Source: Pichia kudriavzevii
Taxonomy: Eukaryota; Ascomycota; Pichiomycetes; Pichiales; Pichiaceae
Assembly: GCF_003054445.1 (NCBI RefSeq)
Contig: NC_042508.1
Location: 434,001 to 498,000 of the forward strand
Length of the DNA: 64,000 nt
Direction: 5' to 3'
Positions within the stretch are counted from its first letter, which is position 1; each line of letters starts with the position of its first letter. The notes under the pieces are model-generated. The model searched no databases, was not told the DNA's origin, and worked only from the letters and a program-made list of their open reading frames with translations. A program made the translations under genes and the position numbers. This document shows, piece after piece, positions 20,995 to 32,231 of the stretch.

Positions 20995-22680
20995 TTAGTT
21001 CCAGTGATCTGTCAATGCACTGTCTTCGGGATCATAGCTGACTAATTCTGAAAAGTACAGCAACAATACAGCAAAAATGTTGACCCAATTCCAAAACTGC
21101 CATGAATGTATTGAACTGAAAAGATTTTGGGATACAGATGAATTGATACCTGACGAAACTATATTCCCCGTAGTGGTCCCAGTAGTGGTTATTGTAGCAG
21201 TTTTTGTGATTGCATGTGACGCTGAGGTAATAGTGGATGAGGAATGTAACAGTTCCATCACCTTATAATGAAACCATGAAAAAAAATGTGTTTCTTTATC
21301 AATTTCATAGTTGTATTGGATCATTAAATTTGTGTATACTGCAATAATAATACATGGAGAATATAGGTAGATGAGTCTACTTGAAGTCGAAGGTTGTGAT
21401 GAAGTGTTGGGCACTTTATTCACCGGAGACAAAATGGGTATGATTTTTGTTGCCGCAAAGAAAACTCCGATTCGATAAGCTAACTGCATTAAAATGGAAA
21501 ATGTCAAATTGTTTATTGAAATTTTGACAAAATCCCACAATGGTTCAAAAGATCTTGGAAAGTGTTCCAGAATGAGTTTTATCAGTAAGTTTCCGTTCTT
21601 TTTAACAATTTTTAGAAAATTTAGAATTTTCTCTGAAAAATATGGTAGTTTGGCGTTAATCTTTGTAGTTAATGGATGATTAGCTATATCTTCATGTTTC
21701 CAAACTCTGGAAAAGAAATCGACTACTTTCATCCACTTAAAATGACCAAAGAAATCAGTACCATTTATAGTAAAAGATTGTTTTGCTTGTTTATCAATTT
21801 TTTCAAACTCATTAAAAACAAACTTAAACAGAGAGTTTATGTTTGTTTCAGATAAATCTGGGAATAACTCATAACAGCATTTGACAATATACCCAACCAT
21901 TAAAGAACTTTCCAATGTAGTTGCTCTGTTAAAATATATCGCATAAAATGTAATTAAAATTGTCAATGTGAATACACACCCAAGAAGTGATGCGCTTATC
22001 AAGCCCACATGTTCCAAATCAAGCAACGGTGAAACATATATTTTACCTGCGAAATAAATACTAGTGGATAAAATGCACGAGCTCAAAATGAGATTTATAA
22101 TTGACCATGTATCTGACTTGTTCTTAATAAAATATTTAAAAAGTTGACCAATCGCTTGAATAGAGAGAAGAGAACAGAAACCTTCCAGAATGGTAAACAA
22201 AGGAGTTGAATTGATCAAAAAGAATTTCCAGAAGTTGATAACGTATATCCACCATACTTCATGGAATATAGATTGATTGTAATTTACAGTTGGGTCGTCA
22301 TTGAAAACAGTTAAAAAAAAGGATAACAATGTAGGCAATAACAAATGCTGTAAGTAATATAAGAAACTCGATATGAAACGGTGATACTTTAAAACCCTCA
22401 ATGTAGCAAGACAAAAATATAAAATCAAAATGGTCAAAGAATAACTCAATCCACAATTGACCCCGCCAACCTCAAAACTGAGAGGGATAGTAAGGACAAT
22501 ATATATAAGATAAATTGTGGAAAATAGTACCCTTAATAGTTGAATTAAAGTTTCATTGACCTTCACTTTGCGTGTATGATTTGTGGAAGATGTAGACCTG
22601 ATGCTTCCCGCGGAAGGTGTACGTTCGACTGTAGCCACAGCAGGTTGAATCTCTGATGAAGGCGACGATCGATTGCTCAT
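20995..22680 (-). CDS. ICE2: ER membrane protein Ice2
   Basis: Polytopic ER protein required for cortical ER inheritance and for channelling neutral lipid from droplets into phospholipid synthesis; in S. cerevisiae it also opposes Spo7-Nem1. The 561 residues carry about eight to ten hydrophobic segments and the family blocks I-P-L-S-F-E-V-G-G-V-N-C-G-L-S, T-P-L-F-T-I-L-E-G-F and Y-S-P-C-I-I-I-A-V-Y-T-N-L. The serine-rich N-terminal 40 residues and a Thr/Ser-rich loop (about 485-520) are longer than in S. cerevisiae Ice2 (491). It is divergent with UTP25, its neighbour in S. cerevisiae as well. Confidence 0.92.
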   Translation of the reverse strand: MSNRSSPSSEIQPAVATVERTPSAGSIRSTSSTNHTRKVKVNETLIQLLRVLFSTIYLIYIVLTIPLSFEVGGVNCGLSYSLTILILYFCLATLRVLKYHRFISSFLYYLQHLLLPTLLSFFLTVFNDDPTVNYNQSIFHEVWWIYVINFWKFFLINSTPLFTILEGFCSLLSIQAIGQLFKYFIKNKSDTWSIINLILSSCILSTSIYFAGKIYVSPLLDLEHVGLISASLLGCVFTLTILITFYAIYFNRATTLESSLMVGYIVKCCYELFPDLSETNINSLFKFVFNEFEKIDKQAKQSFTINGTDFFGHFKWMKVVDFFSRVWKHEDIANHPLTTKINAKLPYFSEKILNFLKIVKKNGNLLIKLILEHFPRSFEPLWDFVKISINNLTFSILMQLAYRIGVFFAATKIIPILSPVNKVPNTSSQPSTSSRLIYLYSPCIIIAVYTNLMIQYNYEIDKETHFFSWFHYKVMELLHSSSTITSASHAITKTATITTTGTTTGNIVSSGINSSVSQNLFSSIHSWQFWNWVNIFAVLLLYFSELVSYDPEDSALTDHWN

Positions 22681-22974
22681 ATATTCAAATTCTTCTACTT
22701 GTCTTGAACTATGGTTGTGTATACAGCAAAAAAAAAGTAATTGATAGGTATATAGCTCAAGTAAGCCTGTACTTACTAAGTGTTATGGTGGCATCCGTTT
22801 TTTTTTTTTTTCTTCAGGGTATTTTTCTTCCCATAGTCTTAATGCACATTTAAAAAAATTTTAACTGAATATTTTTTTTATTTGTAAACTTCTTAAAAAG
22901 GTTCCATATTCAAAAGGCATTTAATACCTTTGAGAACACTTTCAGCCAAGAGGTTAAGATACAAGTATAATAGA
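22681..22974. promoter_or_regulatory. ICE2-UTP25 divergent promoter
   Basis: A 294 bp spacer with a T-run of about 14 (22798-22812) and an AAAAAAATTTTTAA tract near 22852 that resembles an RRPE core, fitting the ribosome-biogenesis role of UTP25. No gene is seen; the open frame at 22656-22853 only overlaps the ICE2 start. Confidence 0.45.
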
Positions 22975-25380
22975 ATGAGTGGTGAGAATGCTGTAGGGGT
23001 AAAAAGACAAAAGACAAAATTCGGGAGGTCGCAATTGAGAAATGTTACCAGGACAACTCGGAGACCTAATCAAGAAGATCCCCATGTAAGTAGTGGAAAT
23101 AGTGATAACGACGAAGATATGGAGAACTACGATAACGAAAGTGAAGATGATGATGAAGTTAAACGTAAGGTAACGATTGCGACGAAGAGAAATAACAGGA
23201 ACGAGAATGCTTTTGCTTATTCTGCATTAGTTACGTTGCTAAAGTCTGAACATGAGGAAGGAAATGATGATGATGACGATGGTGACGATGATGGTGCTGA
23301 TGCTGAAGAAAAAAGGAAGGCCACTGGAATTATTGAGGCGGATGATGATGCTGATGATAATGATGACAAAGAAAACAAGGGAGATTTTGAAGAAGATTTA
23401 TTAGATGATGAGGAGAAGGCCCAGGATGATATCGATGTTTTAAATAAATACGATTCTTTCAACCTGCATTTTAACCAAGAAGAAGAGATAGCTAAAGTGA
23501 TTGATAAGTATGAATCGCTTTCAAGCGGTAAAAAGTCTGTGAAGTTGATTGGGAAGGAAGAAATCGCTAATAGTGAGGAGAAGTATTTCAAATATAGATA
23601 TGGATATCCTTCAGTAAATCCAGAACTTGTTGCAAGCTCCAAATCTGGAACCACGTTGTCAAAAAAGTTGAAATATCATAATGTCAAAAAAAGAGTTGTT
23701 GAACATTTTGAGAAAATGGATGTTGAATCATTGGATACATCATTGATTGAATCTATGATAACTTATGAAACTATAAATTTTCAATATTTAAACAATGAAC
23801 GTATTAAAGAGAAATATCAAGACTATTATCTACTACATGTCATGAATCATCTTACCAAGACCAGAGATCGTGTTTTAAATAACAACGAAAAGAAAGCACT
23901 CTACGAGAAAAAAATGAGAGAAGGTGCAGATGTTGGAGAAGAGCCTGAATTCAGAGACCAAGGGTATACTAGACCTAAAATCTTGATTTTATTACCATCT
24001 CGAAACTTTGCATACACTTTAGTCACTAAACTAATAAATACTTTGCAAATGGAAAGTGTCGAAAATAAAAGAAAATTCAAAACACAATTTTATGATGATT
24101 CTAAAGTTAGTGATCGAGTTTTCCATTCAAAACCAAAAGATTTTGAAGAGCATTTTGATGGTAACACCAATGATATGTTTGTTCTTGGAATTAAATATAC
24201 ACGTAAAACATTAAAATTATATTCGCCATTAGAACAATCCGATATCATAATTGCATCTCCTATAGGGTTATTAAGACTATTTGACAAAATCAACACAAAA
24301 GCACCAAAGAAAAAGTTGGATAAAGTCAACAAGGAAAATGATATTGGTTTGAAGAATAATTTCCTAAGTTCCATTGAAATTTGCATTCTAGATAAGGCTG
24401 AAGGTATGATGATGCAAAATTGGGGGAATGTGACTGATCTTCTAAATAAGCATCTAAATGCTACTCCTAAGGATTTCATGAACGTTGATTTTTCAAGAAT
24501 CAGAATGTGGGCTATCAATGGACAGAGTGAGTACTTGACCCAAATTATGACGTTTAGTAAATATAGTACACCTGAAATGATATCTTTAGTTAAAAGAAGC
24601 AAGAATCTAATGAGTGGGTCGACGTCATTTGTTCCAATTGAGGAAAGGTCGGTCATTGATTCATTGAATTATAAAATGTACCAGATGGGATTAATTAATA
24701 AATATGAAAGATTGAAGCAAGTGTTTATGAGATTTGAAATCGATTTAAAGAACTTAATTGATGAGCCAAATAAAAGATTTGAATTTTTCAAAAATGTTAT
24801 ACTTCCACAAATTCAAAATAAGAGCAGTTATAAATATGGTACATTAATTTACATACCAAATTACTTTGATTATTTGCGTATCAAGAAATTTTTGAATGAC
24901 GAAACAAGTGTATCGTTTGTTGCAATTGATGAATATTTAAGCACAAGTAAACTAACCAGAAATAGAGCATTATTCCATAATAAATCGCCACACGCCCGGA
25001 TAATGTTGTACACGGAAAGGTTGCATTTCTATAAGCGTTTTGATATCAAAGGTGTGAGAAACGTAGTATTCTATCAGCTACCAACAGACCCTGATTTCTA
25101 CCAACAAGTTCTTGAATTTATTGGTAACGAAAAACTTAGAGTGAATGCAGCAAAGGCAAAGCTACCACCAAAGAGTAGTATCGAAAATCAAAATGATAAT
25201 GATGATGAGGATGATGATGATGATGATGAGGATGATTCTGATGAAGACGTTGATTTGAACATGTGCATGGTGAGGACAATTTACAGTAAGCTGGATGCTA
25301 TGCGATTCAGTGCGATTGTAGGATCTAGCAATGCTAGTAAACTCTCCAATGGAGAATCAGAAATAACAGAATTTAGTTGA
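22975..25380 (+). CDS. UTP25: SSU processome protein Utp25 (Def/DUF1253 family)
   Basis: Nucleolar SSU-processome factor with a helicase-like fold lacking the ATPase motifs, acting in 18S rRNA maturation. The frame is open from 22930, but that codon is TTG; ATG at 22975 gives 801 residues. The N-terminal 180 residues are very acidic with Asp runs. The conserved part (about 270-790) includes R-P-K-I-L-I-L-L-P-S-R-N-F-A, Y-S-P-L-E-Q-S-D-I-I-I-A-S-P-I-G-L and Y-T-E-R-L-H-F-Y-K-R-F, typical of the family. A second Asp/Glu tract sits at about 755-775. S. cerevisiae Utp25 is 721; the difference is mainly low-complexity acid tracts. Confidence 0.93.
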   Translation: MSGENAVGVKRQKTKFGRSQLRNVTRTTRRPNQEDPHVSSGNSDNDEDMENYDNESEDDDEVKRKVTIATKRNNRNENAFAYSALVTLLKSEHEEGNDDDDDGDDDGADAEEKRKATGIIEADDDADDNDDKENKGDFEEDLLDDEEKAQDDIDVLNKYDSFNLHFNQEEEIAKVIDKYESLSSGKKSVKLIGKEEIANSEEKYFKYRYGYPSVNPELVASSKSGTTLSKKLKYHNVKKRVVEHFEKMDVESLDTSLIESMITYETINFQYLNNERIKEKYQDYYLLHVMNHLTKTRDRVLNNNEKKALYEKKMREGADVGEEPEFRDQGYTRPKILILLPSRNFAYTLVTKLINTLQMESVENKRKFKTQFYDDSKVSDRVFHSKPKDFEEHFDGNTNDMFVLGIKYTRKTLKLYSPLEQSDIIIASPIGLLRLFDKINTKAPKKKLDKVNKENDIGLKNNFLSSIEICILDKAEGMMMQNWGNVTDLLNKHLNATPKDFMNVDFSRIRMWAINGQSEYLTQIMTFSKYSTPEMISLVKRSKNLMSGSTSFVPIEERSVIDSLNYKMYQMGLINKYERLKQVFMRFEIDLKNLIDEPNKRFEFFKNVILPQIQNKSSYKYGTLIYIPNYFDYLRIKKFLNDETSVSFVAIDEYLSTSKLTRNRALFHNKSPHARIMLYTERLHFYKRFDIKGVRNVVFYQLPTDPDFYQQVLEFIGNEKLRVNAAKAKLPPKSSIENQNDNDDEDDDDDDEDDSDEDVDLNMCMVRTIYSKLDAMRFSAIVGSSNASKLSNGESEITEFS

Positions 25381-26048
25381 AAAATTGCTGCACATATATA
25401 ATTATATTAGAGTTATATAGAAAAGTTTTCAGTTTGGTTCTGTAGCCATTGGTGTTGCCTTCTCTTCTTTCATCTTCGTTTCTTTGTTTTTTGTGGTTTT
25501 TTTTTAGAAATGAAACATTCTAACTGATAAGTTGGTTAACAGCAATTACAAAACAAGAGATGCAAACGTATGGAGACATCCTTTCGCCGATACGGGCACA
25601 TTTCCAAAACACACCCATGATTCCGGTTTTGTTTCTATCCAGAACAGTGGGCCAGATAGAATGGACGTACGTGGATGTACAGATTAACAAAACAATTACT
25701 TGTAATAGAGAGGCAAAGTTGAACAAGGCAGACTTTATATGGAGGATATTATGGAGAAGTTAGTACATAGTCCTATCTCAGGTGGAGGAGTCGATGTGAA
25801 CTGAAAACGTACCATTGAAGCTTGCTGTGTTGGCGTATTTAAGCGAAATGGAAGAAAGAGAAGGTAGTTCTTTACCCAACCAGTTCCTATGGAACGAAAT
25901 ATAGGAAAGTATCAACACACATGAATTTGTCAGAAAACGCGGTGAGTTATTTGAGAATACATTGAGAGTTTGTCATTTAAATTCCAACTACATACTGCTG
26001 GGCCTGCTGTAGGAGAGAGAAAGTTGCTGATGAGGACAACGACCGCCA
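25381..26048. other. Gene-poor spacer before SIW14
   Basis: 668 bp between UTP25 and SIW14, both on the plus strand, so this should hold the UTP25 terminator and the SIW14 promoter. An ATG-initiated 67-codon frame at 25560-25763 has no recognisable similarity, and the frame opposite it begins at TTG. I regard neither as a supported gene. Confidence 0.4.
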
Positions 26049-26771
26049 ATGAACGATGGACTGTTTGAGCTAGACATGGAAATGAACACCAGTCTAGGTG
26101 AGGAGGAGAAAGAGCCTATTCTTGAGACAGAAGAAGATATCTATGACCGATACGTCCCCACAGATGAGAGAATTGTAAAGGAATACATGAATCGATTGGA
26201 GACAAGTGAGGAAAAGGAGCAACATATTGAGGTTGTTGGAGACAATATTAGATTTTTGAATACTATCGAAGGGATATATACCCCACCAGAGAACTTTGCG
26301 AGAGTATGTGAGGGGGTGTATCGGTCATCCTTCCCACGTATTGAGAACTTTCCCTACTTAAAGACACTAAATTTGAAGTCCATAGTATGTCTAATACCTG
26401 AAGAGTATCCTGTGGAAAACACCAGATTTAATGAAATAAATGGTATCAAGATGTACCAGATTGGACTGAGTGGGAATAAGGAGCCGTTTGTCAAGATAAA
26501 GCCAGAATTAGTGACAGAGGCCATCAAGATATTAATCGATCCAAGCAACCAGCCAGTTTTGATCCACTGTAACAGGGGTAAACATAGAACCGGATGTATT
26601 GTTGGGTGTGTACGAAAGTTGCAGAAATGGTCGTACTCGATGATTTTCGACGAATATAGACGGTTTGCGTATCCAAAGGAGAGGCCGTTGGACCAGCAGT
26701 TTATCGAAATGTACAATGACAATGAGATACAGGAGTATATTAAAGAGAAGGGGCTCAGTATAGAGTGGTAG
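26049..26771 (+). CDS. SIW14: Inositol pyrophosphate / atypical dual-specificity phosphatase Siw14
   Basis: Plant-and-fungi atypical dual-specificity phosphatase; Siw14 removes the 5-beta phosphate from inositol pyrophosphates such as 5-IP7. The 240 residues have an acidic N-terminus (1-70) and a phosphatase domain (about 85-238). The active-site loop H-C-N-R-G-K-H-R-T-G has nucleophile Cys174 and Arg180. F-D-E-Y-R-R-F-A-Y-P-K is another strongly conserved block. S. cerevisiae Siw14 is 281. It converges on AIM19 with only 20 bp between stops. In S. cerevisiae SIW14 adjoins the HHT2-HHF2 histone pair, which here lies one gene away. Confidence 0.94.
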   Translation: MNDGLFELDMEMNTSLGEEEKEPILETEEDIYDRYVPTDERIVKEYMNRLETSEEKEQHIEVVGDNIRFLNTIEGIYTPPENFARVCEGVYRSSFPRIENFPYLKTLNLKSIVCLIPEEYPVENTRFNEINGIKMYQIGLSGNKEPFVKIKPELVTEAIKILIDPSNQPVLIHCNRGKHRTGCIVGCVRKLQKWSYSMIFDEYRRFAYPKERPLDQQFIEMYNDNEIQEYIKEKGLSIEW

Positions 26772-26791
26772 GAGCTATATCCTTTTTGAAT

Positions 26792-27220
26792 CTATATAAC
26801 GTTTAAGAATTTCCCACCGTAGAAAACCGAATTGACCAAGGCCAAAGATGTCAACGCCTTTGGGTAAAGTTTGAGGTTCCACATTGATTTCTTGACGTTT
26901 GCCATAAAGTAGAGCAACGACCAGACTCCAACAACGGCGGAGCCGTTGGTTGGGTCATTGTCGTAGATCATGAACCCGCCTAGGGCTGAGAAGGCTGTGA
27001 AGAGTGCAACCTGCGGGGTCGACGGATAAGGGCTGACGACTTTAGGAGCCGACTTGTACAAGCCCGATGAGGATTGGACTGTTTGAGGAGCCTCTAGAAC
27101 AGGTCGGAAGGCTGGCGATGCAGCTAGGACGGTAGCAAAAGCCCATGCAGGTGCTGGTGATAACCCCCATTGGTGAACAAAGGAGGGAGCCTTGGACGTG
27201 TCAATTGGTAGTTCGGACAT
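26792..27220 (-). CDS. AIM19: Mitochondrial membrane protein Aim19
   Basis: Small mitochondrial protein of unknown biochemical role whose loss alters mitochondrial inheritance in S. cerevisiae. The 142 residues contain three or four hydrophobic segments and the family stretch F-S-A-L-G-G-F-M-I-Y-D-N-D-x-x-N-G-S, which matches Aim19 A-x-G-A-Y-M-I-Y-D-N-D-L-E-N-G-A, plus the C-terminal L-A-L-V-N-S-V-F-Y-G. S. cerevisiae Aim19 is 157 residues. ICE2 and UTP25, close neighbours of AIM19 on S. cerevisiae chromosome IX, lie about 2-6 kb away, so linkage is conserved. Confidence 0.85.
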   Translation of the reverse strand: MSELPIDTSKAPSFVHQWGLSPAPAWAFATVLAASPAFRPVLEAPQTVQSSSGLYKSAPKVVSPYPSTPQVALFTAFSALGGFMIYDNDPTNGSAVVGVWSLLYFMANVKKSMWNLKLYPKALTSLALVNSVFYGGKFLNVI

Positions 27221-27417
27221 GTTGGTTAGAGAATGGAAAGAAACACAAAATTAGTTGCAATAATCTACCACCGACAAGAGGAACAACAAGTAGAAGCCTC
27301 TCTCCTTAGGGACAGGCTACCAGAAGTTGAAGAAATTGAAACGATTTTTTTTTCTCAGTATTTTTTTCCTATACACTAATATACAAATTTAAATAATAAC
27401 CAAAAATATCAAGTAAT

Positions 27418-28227
<810 letters not shown>

Positions 28228-28393
28228 TTAAACGGCCGCGTTTACGAAATCAGGTGGGAATTGTCTATATAAGGGCGATAATGTCCTGGTTTTCAGAGGG
28301 GGACTATTTTGTTGGTTTTTAAGTAAATTTATATACTAATATATTGTATTTATTTTCTTCTCTTTACAACAAGTTAATTAAACAAATTAATAA

Positions 28394-28714
<321 letters not shown>

Positions 28715-28999
28715 GTTTGTATCCCTCTTACAAAGCTTTATATTATTTAAATTTGTATATTAGAAATATTGGAAACTACGAAGAAGAAACTGCAACGAAA
28801 TCTGCAACTGCAACGACCGTGTAGACAAGGGTTGGATAACGTACAGTGACAACATTTAAAATGGTGGTATGACTACAGGCGTGTACGTAAGTCCTTCTTG
28901 TACAGTTGTCTTACAATGCCGAATGTGCGAGAAGGAGGGTGCCGCCGTGGGATTGAATAATAAATAAAAGTGATTAATAATATGATGATTTATACAAGA

Positions 29000-30235
29000 T
29001 TAAGCACCTAATTCCTTAGTTAATCTCTTGGCAACGCTTTCGATGAATTCACCAGTGGTGACATATGCAGATCTGTCAATTTCGCCTCTAGCCAATGCCA
29101 AGTCTTTGGTCATGATGCCGTCAACCCTGACGGTATCGATAGTAGCCTTCTCCAAGACTTGGGCAAACTTGACAACATCTGGGGTGCTGTCCAATTCACC
29201 TCTCTTGATTAAACCCCTAGACCATGCAAAGATGGAAGCAATGGAGTTGGTGGAAGTCTCTTTACCTTGTTGGTGTTGTCTGTAGTGTCTGGTGACAGTA
29301 CCATGTGCAGCTTCAGATTCAAAGGTCTTACCATCTGCAGATACCAAGACAGAAGTCATCAAACCAAGGGAACCAAAACCTTGGGCAACAATGTCGGATT
29401 CGACATCACCATCGTAATTCTTCATTGCAATGATATAACCACCCTTGGACTTGATCATTTGGGCAACCATGTCGTCGATTAATCTGTGTTCATACCAGAT
29501 ACCCAATTCTTCAAACTTGTCCTTATATTCGGATTGGTACATGTTTTCAAAGGTATCCTTGAACAAACCATCATATTGCTTCAAAATGGTGTTTTTGGTT
29601 GACATGTATAGAGGTAATTTTCTAGAAATTGCCAATTCAAATGAAGCTCTAGCGAAACCAGTAATGGATTCCTCAGTGTTGTACATTGCCAATGCTGCAC
29701 CTTTACCCTTGTATTCATAGACTGGAACTTCAATGACATCGGAACCGTCCTTTGGGGTGAAAACCAGCTTCAAGTCACCTCCACACTCTGGAGTGACAAT
29801 GTTTTGACACTTGTATTGATCACCAAAGGCGTGTCTACCAATGACAATAGGCTTTTCCCAATGTTGGATGATTCTTGGAATGTTTTCAATAATAATTGGT
29901 TCTCTGAAAACAGTACCACCTAGAATGTTTCTAATGGTACCATTTGGAGATAACCACATCTTCTTCAAACCAAACTCCTCCACTCTTGCCTCGTCTGGAG
30001 TAATAGTTGCACACTTCACTGCAACACCGTACTTTTTGGTTGCATTGGCAGAATCAACAGTGACTTGATCATTGGTCTTGTCTCTATATTCAATACCCAA
30101 ATCGTAATAGTCCAAATCAATGTCCAAGAAAGGCAGAATCAATTGATCCTTGATCATCTTCCAGATGATTCTGGTCATTTCATCACCGTCCATTTCAACG
30201 ACTGGAGTCTTAACTTTAATTTTTTCAAATGCCAT
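29000..30235 (-). CDS. IDP2: NADP-dependent isocitrate dehydrogenase, cytosolic form
   Basis: Homodimeric NADP-isocitrate dehydrogenase converting isocitrate to 2-oxoglutarate with production of NADPH. The 411 residues align end to end with S. cerevisiae Idp2 (412): [13 protein letters not shown] near the start, [17 protein letters not shown] (isocitrate binding), Y-D-G-D-V-E-S-D (metal Asp residues) and [10 protein letters not shown] (NADP binding). There is no mitochondrial presequence and the C-terminus is ...KELGA rather than a peroxisomal SKL, so a cytosolic enzyme is inferred. The promoter carries a TATA inside a near-palindrome and, further up, a CACGTG cluster. Confidence 0.94.
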   Translation of the reverse strand: MAFEKIKVKTPVVEMDGDEMTRIIWKMIKDQLILPFLDIDLDYYDLGIEYRDKTNDQVTVDSANATKKYGVAVKCATITPDEARVEEFGLKKMWLSPNGTIRNILGGTVFREPIIIENIPRIIQHWEKPIVIGRHAFGDQYKCQNIVTPECGGDLKLVFTPKDGSDVIEVPVYEYKGKGAALAMYNTEESITGFARASFELAISRKLPLYMSTKNTILKQYDGLFKDTFENMYQSEYKDKFEELGIWYEHRLIDDMVAQMIKSKGGYIIAMKNYDGDVESDIVAQGFGSLGLMTSVLVSADGKTFESEAAHGTVTRHYRQHQQGKETSTNSIASIFAWSRGLIKRGELDSTPDVVKFAQVLEKATIDTVRVDGIMTKDLALARGEIDRSAYVTTGEFIESVAKRLTKELGA

Positions 30236-30398
30236 GGTTACTGTAATTACTAAGCTCTATAGGTACCACTAAGGATTGAAGAAAGGAAAACAAACAAAAG
30301 ATCGCAGATAAGAGAGAGAAAAGTAAAAGAAAGGGGGAACCCTCCAACTAGATAAACCAGCAATAGAAACAAACAATGAATAAAAACGAAGAAAAACT

Positions 30399-30416
30399 GG
30401 GGTATAAATATACCCC
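30399..30416. promoter_or_regulatory. TATA element in near-perfect palindrome before IDP gene
   Basis: GGGGTATAAATATACCCC, an 18 bp near-palindrome (central AA mismatched) 164 bp upstream of the isocitrate dehydrogenase ATG. It provides a consensus TATA box and is the only clear one here. Whether the G/C arms matter is unknown. Confidence 0.55.
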
Positions 30417-30539
30417 CTAAAACTACACACCCTCTCTCACAGTTTGACAAACTCACTCATTCGCAATAGTTGCGTTCAATTTCACCGCCAAACACTCGTT
30501 GATTAATGGCATTCTTTAAAGTTTTTCTTTTTTTACCGA

Positions 30540-31083
30540 AAAACCACATCCCCAATCCAATGGGAATGTCCTGTATCTGGTAATTTTTCCGCACATTTCG
30601 AGGGTTCCCGCCCGTTCCAATGTCCGCAATCGGGATTCGAAGCCACCGGTTTTGGTCGGATTCCGGACAGCTGTTTTCCGGCATCAGTAGTTGGTCTTAC
30701 TTATGGGGAAGAGCGGAAGAGAGAGACAGTAGTGTAGTAATTCCTCCATTTATATCATTAGGTATACGGAAGTAGAGGGCACCGTTAGATCATCATAGTG
30801 ATGTTAGAAGGGGGGGGAGTATAAGCCAGGCGGACGTTCCTATTCTGCCGGTCGGCTAGCCGTGGCGCATGCCGTTTGTGTGCCATCGGTGTTTCAGCAC
30901 CCGCGTGGCGCAGCGACAAACGCATGTCACGTGAGCACGCGCCATTGGCGTTGTGGCTGTGTGCGTCACGTGCTTGTAGTGGACACGTGTTTGGCAGAAG
31001 AGTTTATAGAAAGATGCCCAGAATCGACGGGTCGAATCGTGGGACACGAGAGAGTGCAGTGCCGTATAGATAGATAGACGCAC
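30540..31083. promoter_or_regulatory. GC-rich patch with three CACGTG motifs
   Basis: Within the 1148 bp spacer between the isocitrate dehydrogenase start and the ACP1 stop (30236-31383), this stretch is clearly more G/C-rich than its surroundings. It holds CACGTG at 30928-30933, 30967-30972 and 30984-30989; the first two are in GTCACGTG. That octamer fits Cbf1, and GTCAC is also the Rtg1/Rtg3 R-box, a link to 2-oxoglutarate supply. Open frames on both strands here (30856-31083) look like chance. No structural RNA was recognised, but one cannot be excluded. Confidence 0.5.
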
Positions 31084-31383
31084 ACATGGTGAAGATGGGT
31101 AGACGCAAAGAGATAGAAATGGACAGAGAAATAGATAGAGATCAAATATAATAAATAAATAAATAAATAGCTCTCTGGGGAGAGTGTGAGACTATCGACT
31201 ATAGAGGAACGAATAATTTAGTCAAATTACATATCACATGGAATGCATGCATCTGTTTGTGCATGTCACCACTTGTGTATGTATATGTGTACGTATATAT
31301 ATATATGTGTGTGTGTGTATGTATGTATATCAAGCATGGGTGTATTTACCTAGTTAGCAGTGTGTAGAATAGTGGAATCTCGT
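31084..31383. repeat. Microsatellite-rich spacer 3' of ACP1
   Basis: Contains several simple repeats: an AAAT tract (AATAAATAAATAAATA near 31150-31168), alternating TATATATATATGTGTGTGTG near 31294-31318 and GTATGTATGTAT after it, and GATAGATAGATAG just before at 31067. No gene seen. Part of the ACP1 3' untranslated region. Confidence 0.65.
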
Positions 31384-31779
31384 TTAGCATGCATCGTCTT
31401 GGTGTTGGATATAGTCAATGGCCTGGCCAACAGTCTTGATTTCGTCTGCCTCCTTGTCTGGTATCAAAATGGAGAATTCGTGTTCAATCTCCATAATCAC
31501 CTCTGCAGTGTCAAGAGAGTCATATCCGAGATCCTTGCTGAAGGACGTGGAGTCGGTGATGGTAATGTCCTCTGCCGTCTTGCTGTACGCTTGCAACAAC
31601 TCAACAATTCTCTCGGCAATGATCTCTCTAGTCAACTCCGGCGCAGCACTGTAAAACCGAACAGCACTCTTCATTGGCGCCTGCTTGTTGATGTAACCTG
31701 GTGTCACTCTTGTGGCACTACTCACCACAGAGACATTTCTCAGGGTAATTCTGGACGCATTGACAATACTTCTGAACAT
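31384..31779 (-). CDS. ACP1: Mitochondrial acyl carrier protein
   Basis: Carrier for type II mitochondrial fatty-acid synthesis, and structural partner of LYR-motif proteins in Fe-S cluster assembly and respiratory complexes. The 131 residues comprise a basic presequence (about 1-45) and a four-helix ACP domain. The phosphopantetheine serine is in G-Y-D-S-L-D-T-A-E-V-I-M-E-I-E. S. cerevisiae Acp1 is 125 residues. It is divergent with MRPS12. Confidence 0.96.
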   Translation of the reverse strand: MFRSIVNASRITLRNVSVVSSATRVTPGYINKQAPMKSAVRFYSAAPELTREIIAERIVELLQAYSKTAEDITITDSTSFSKDLGYDSLDTAEVIMEIEHEFSILIPDKEADEIKTVGQAIDYIQHQDDAC

Positions 31780-32231
31780 TCTTGGAAGGGGGGAGGGCTA
31801 GTGTATCCGACTTTCTTGCTACTGCTGGTAAACACTGCAGTCTATGTGTATGTATGCGTATGGGTAAACCTCTCAAAGCTAAAAACTCCATTCATCGATA
31901 ACACTCTCCAAACCCACCATTAGACGCTGACATCTCCAAACCGAGCAGCGAAAACTACAGGGAAATTCATAGGGAGAAGCCGGTACTCTTTTTCCCCCCT
32001 AATAGAAACCGGGTAACGCCTTCAGAGGACTTGGCCGTGTTTGGGCAAAAGAAAATGCGGAAAAAGAAAAAAAAATTGAAGAATTTGGTAATTGCGTGGC
32101 TCCTTCATGAATTTTGAGATTTTGGACTCAATTTCCAGACAAGTGTGAAATTGAATACTGGTGTAATGTCAAATAGTTAGTTTGTGGTTTCCTGCTGTTG
32201 CAAATACCGTCTATCTTGGAAGAAACCAGCC
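31780..32231. promoter_or_regulatory. ACP1-MRPS12 divergent promoter with Reb1-type site
   Basis: 452 bp spacer between two mitochondrial genes transcribed apart. CGGGTAA at 32010-32016 is an exact match to the Reb1 general regulatory factor site (TTACCCG on the other strand). A run of AAAGAAAAAAAAATTG follows at about 32066. No gene seen. Confidence 0.6.

Noticed and set aside
25560-25763. ATG-initiated 67-codon frame before SIW14
   Set aside because: No recognisable similarity or domain; the opposite-strand frame also looks arbitrary. It could still be a small orphan gene, but nothing supports it.
30900-31000. Point centromere suggested by GTCACGTG (CDEI-like)
   Set aside because: No adjacent 80 bp A/T-rich CDEII or CDEIII follows, and this lineage is unlikely to have S. 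cerevisiae-type point centromeres.
30856-31083. Overlapping frames on both strands in the GC-rich patch
   Set aside because: Higher GC lowers stop frequency; Cys/His/Arg-rich translations with no motif and frames open on both strands are typical of chance.
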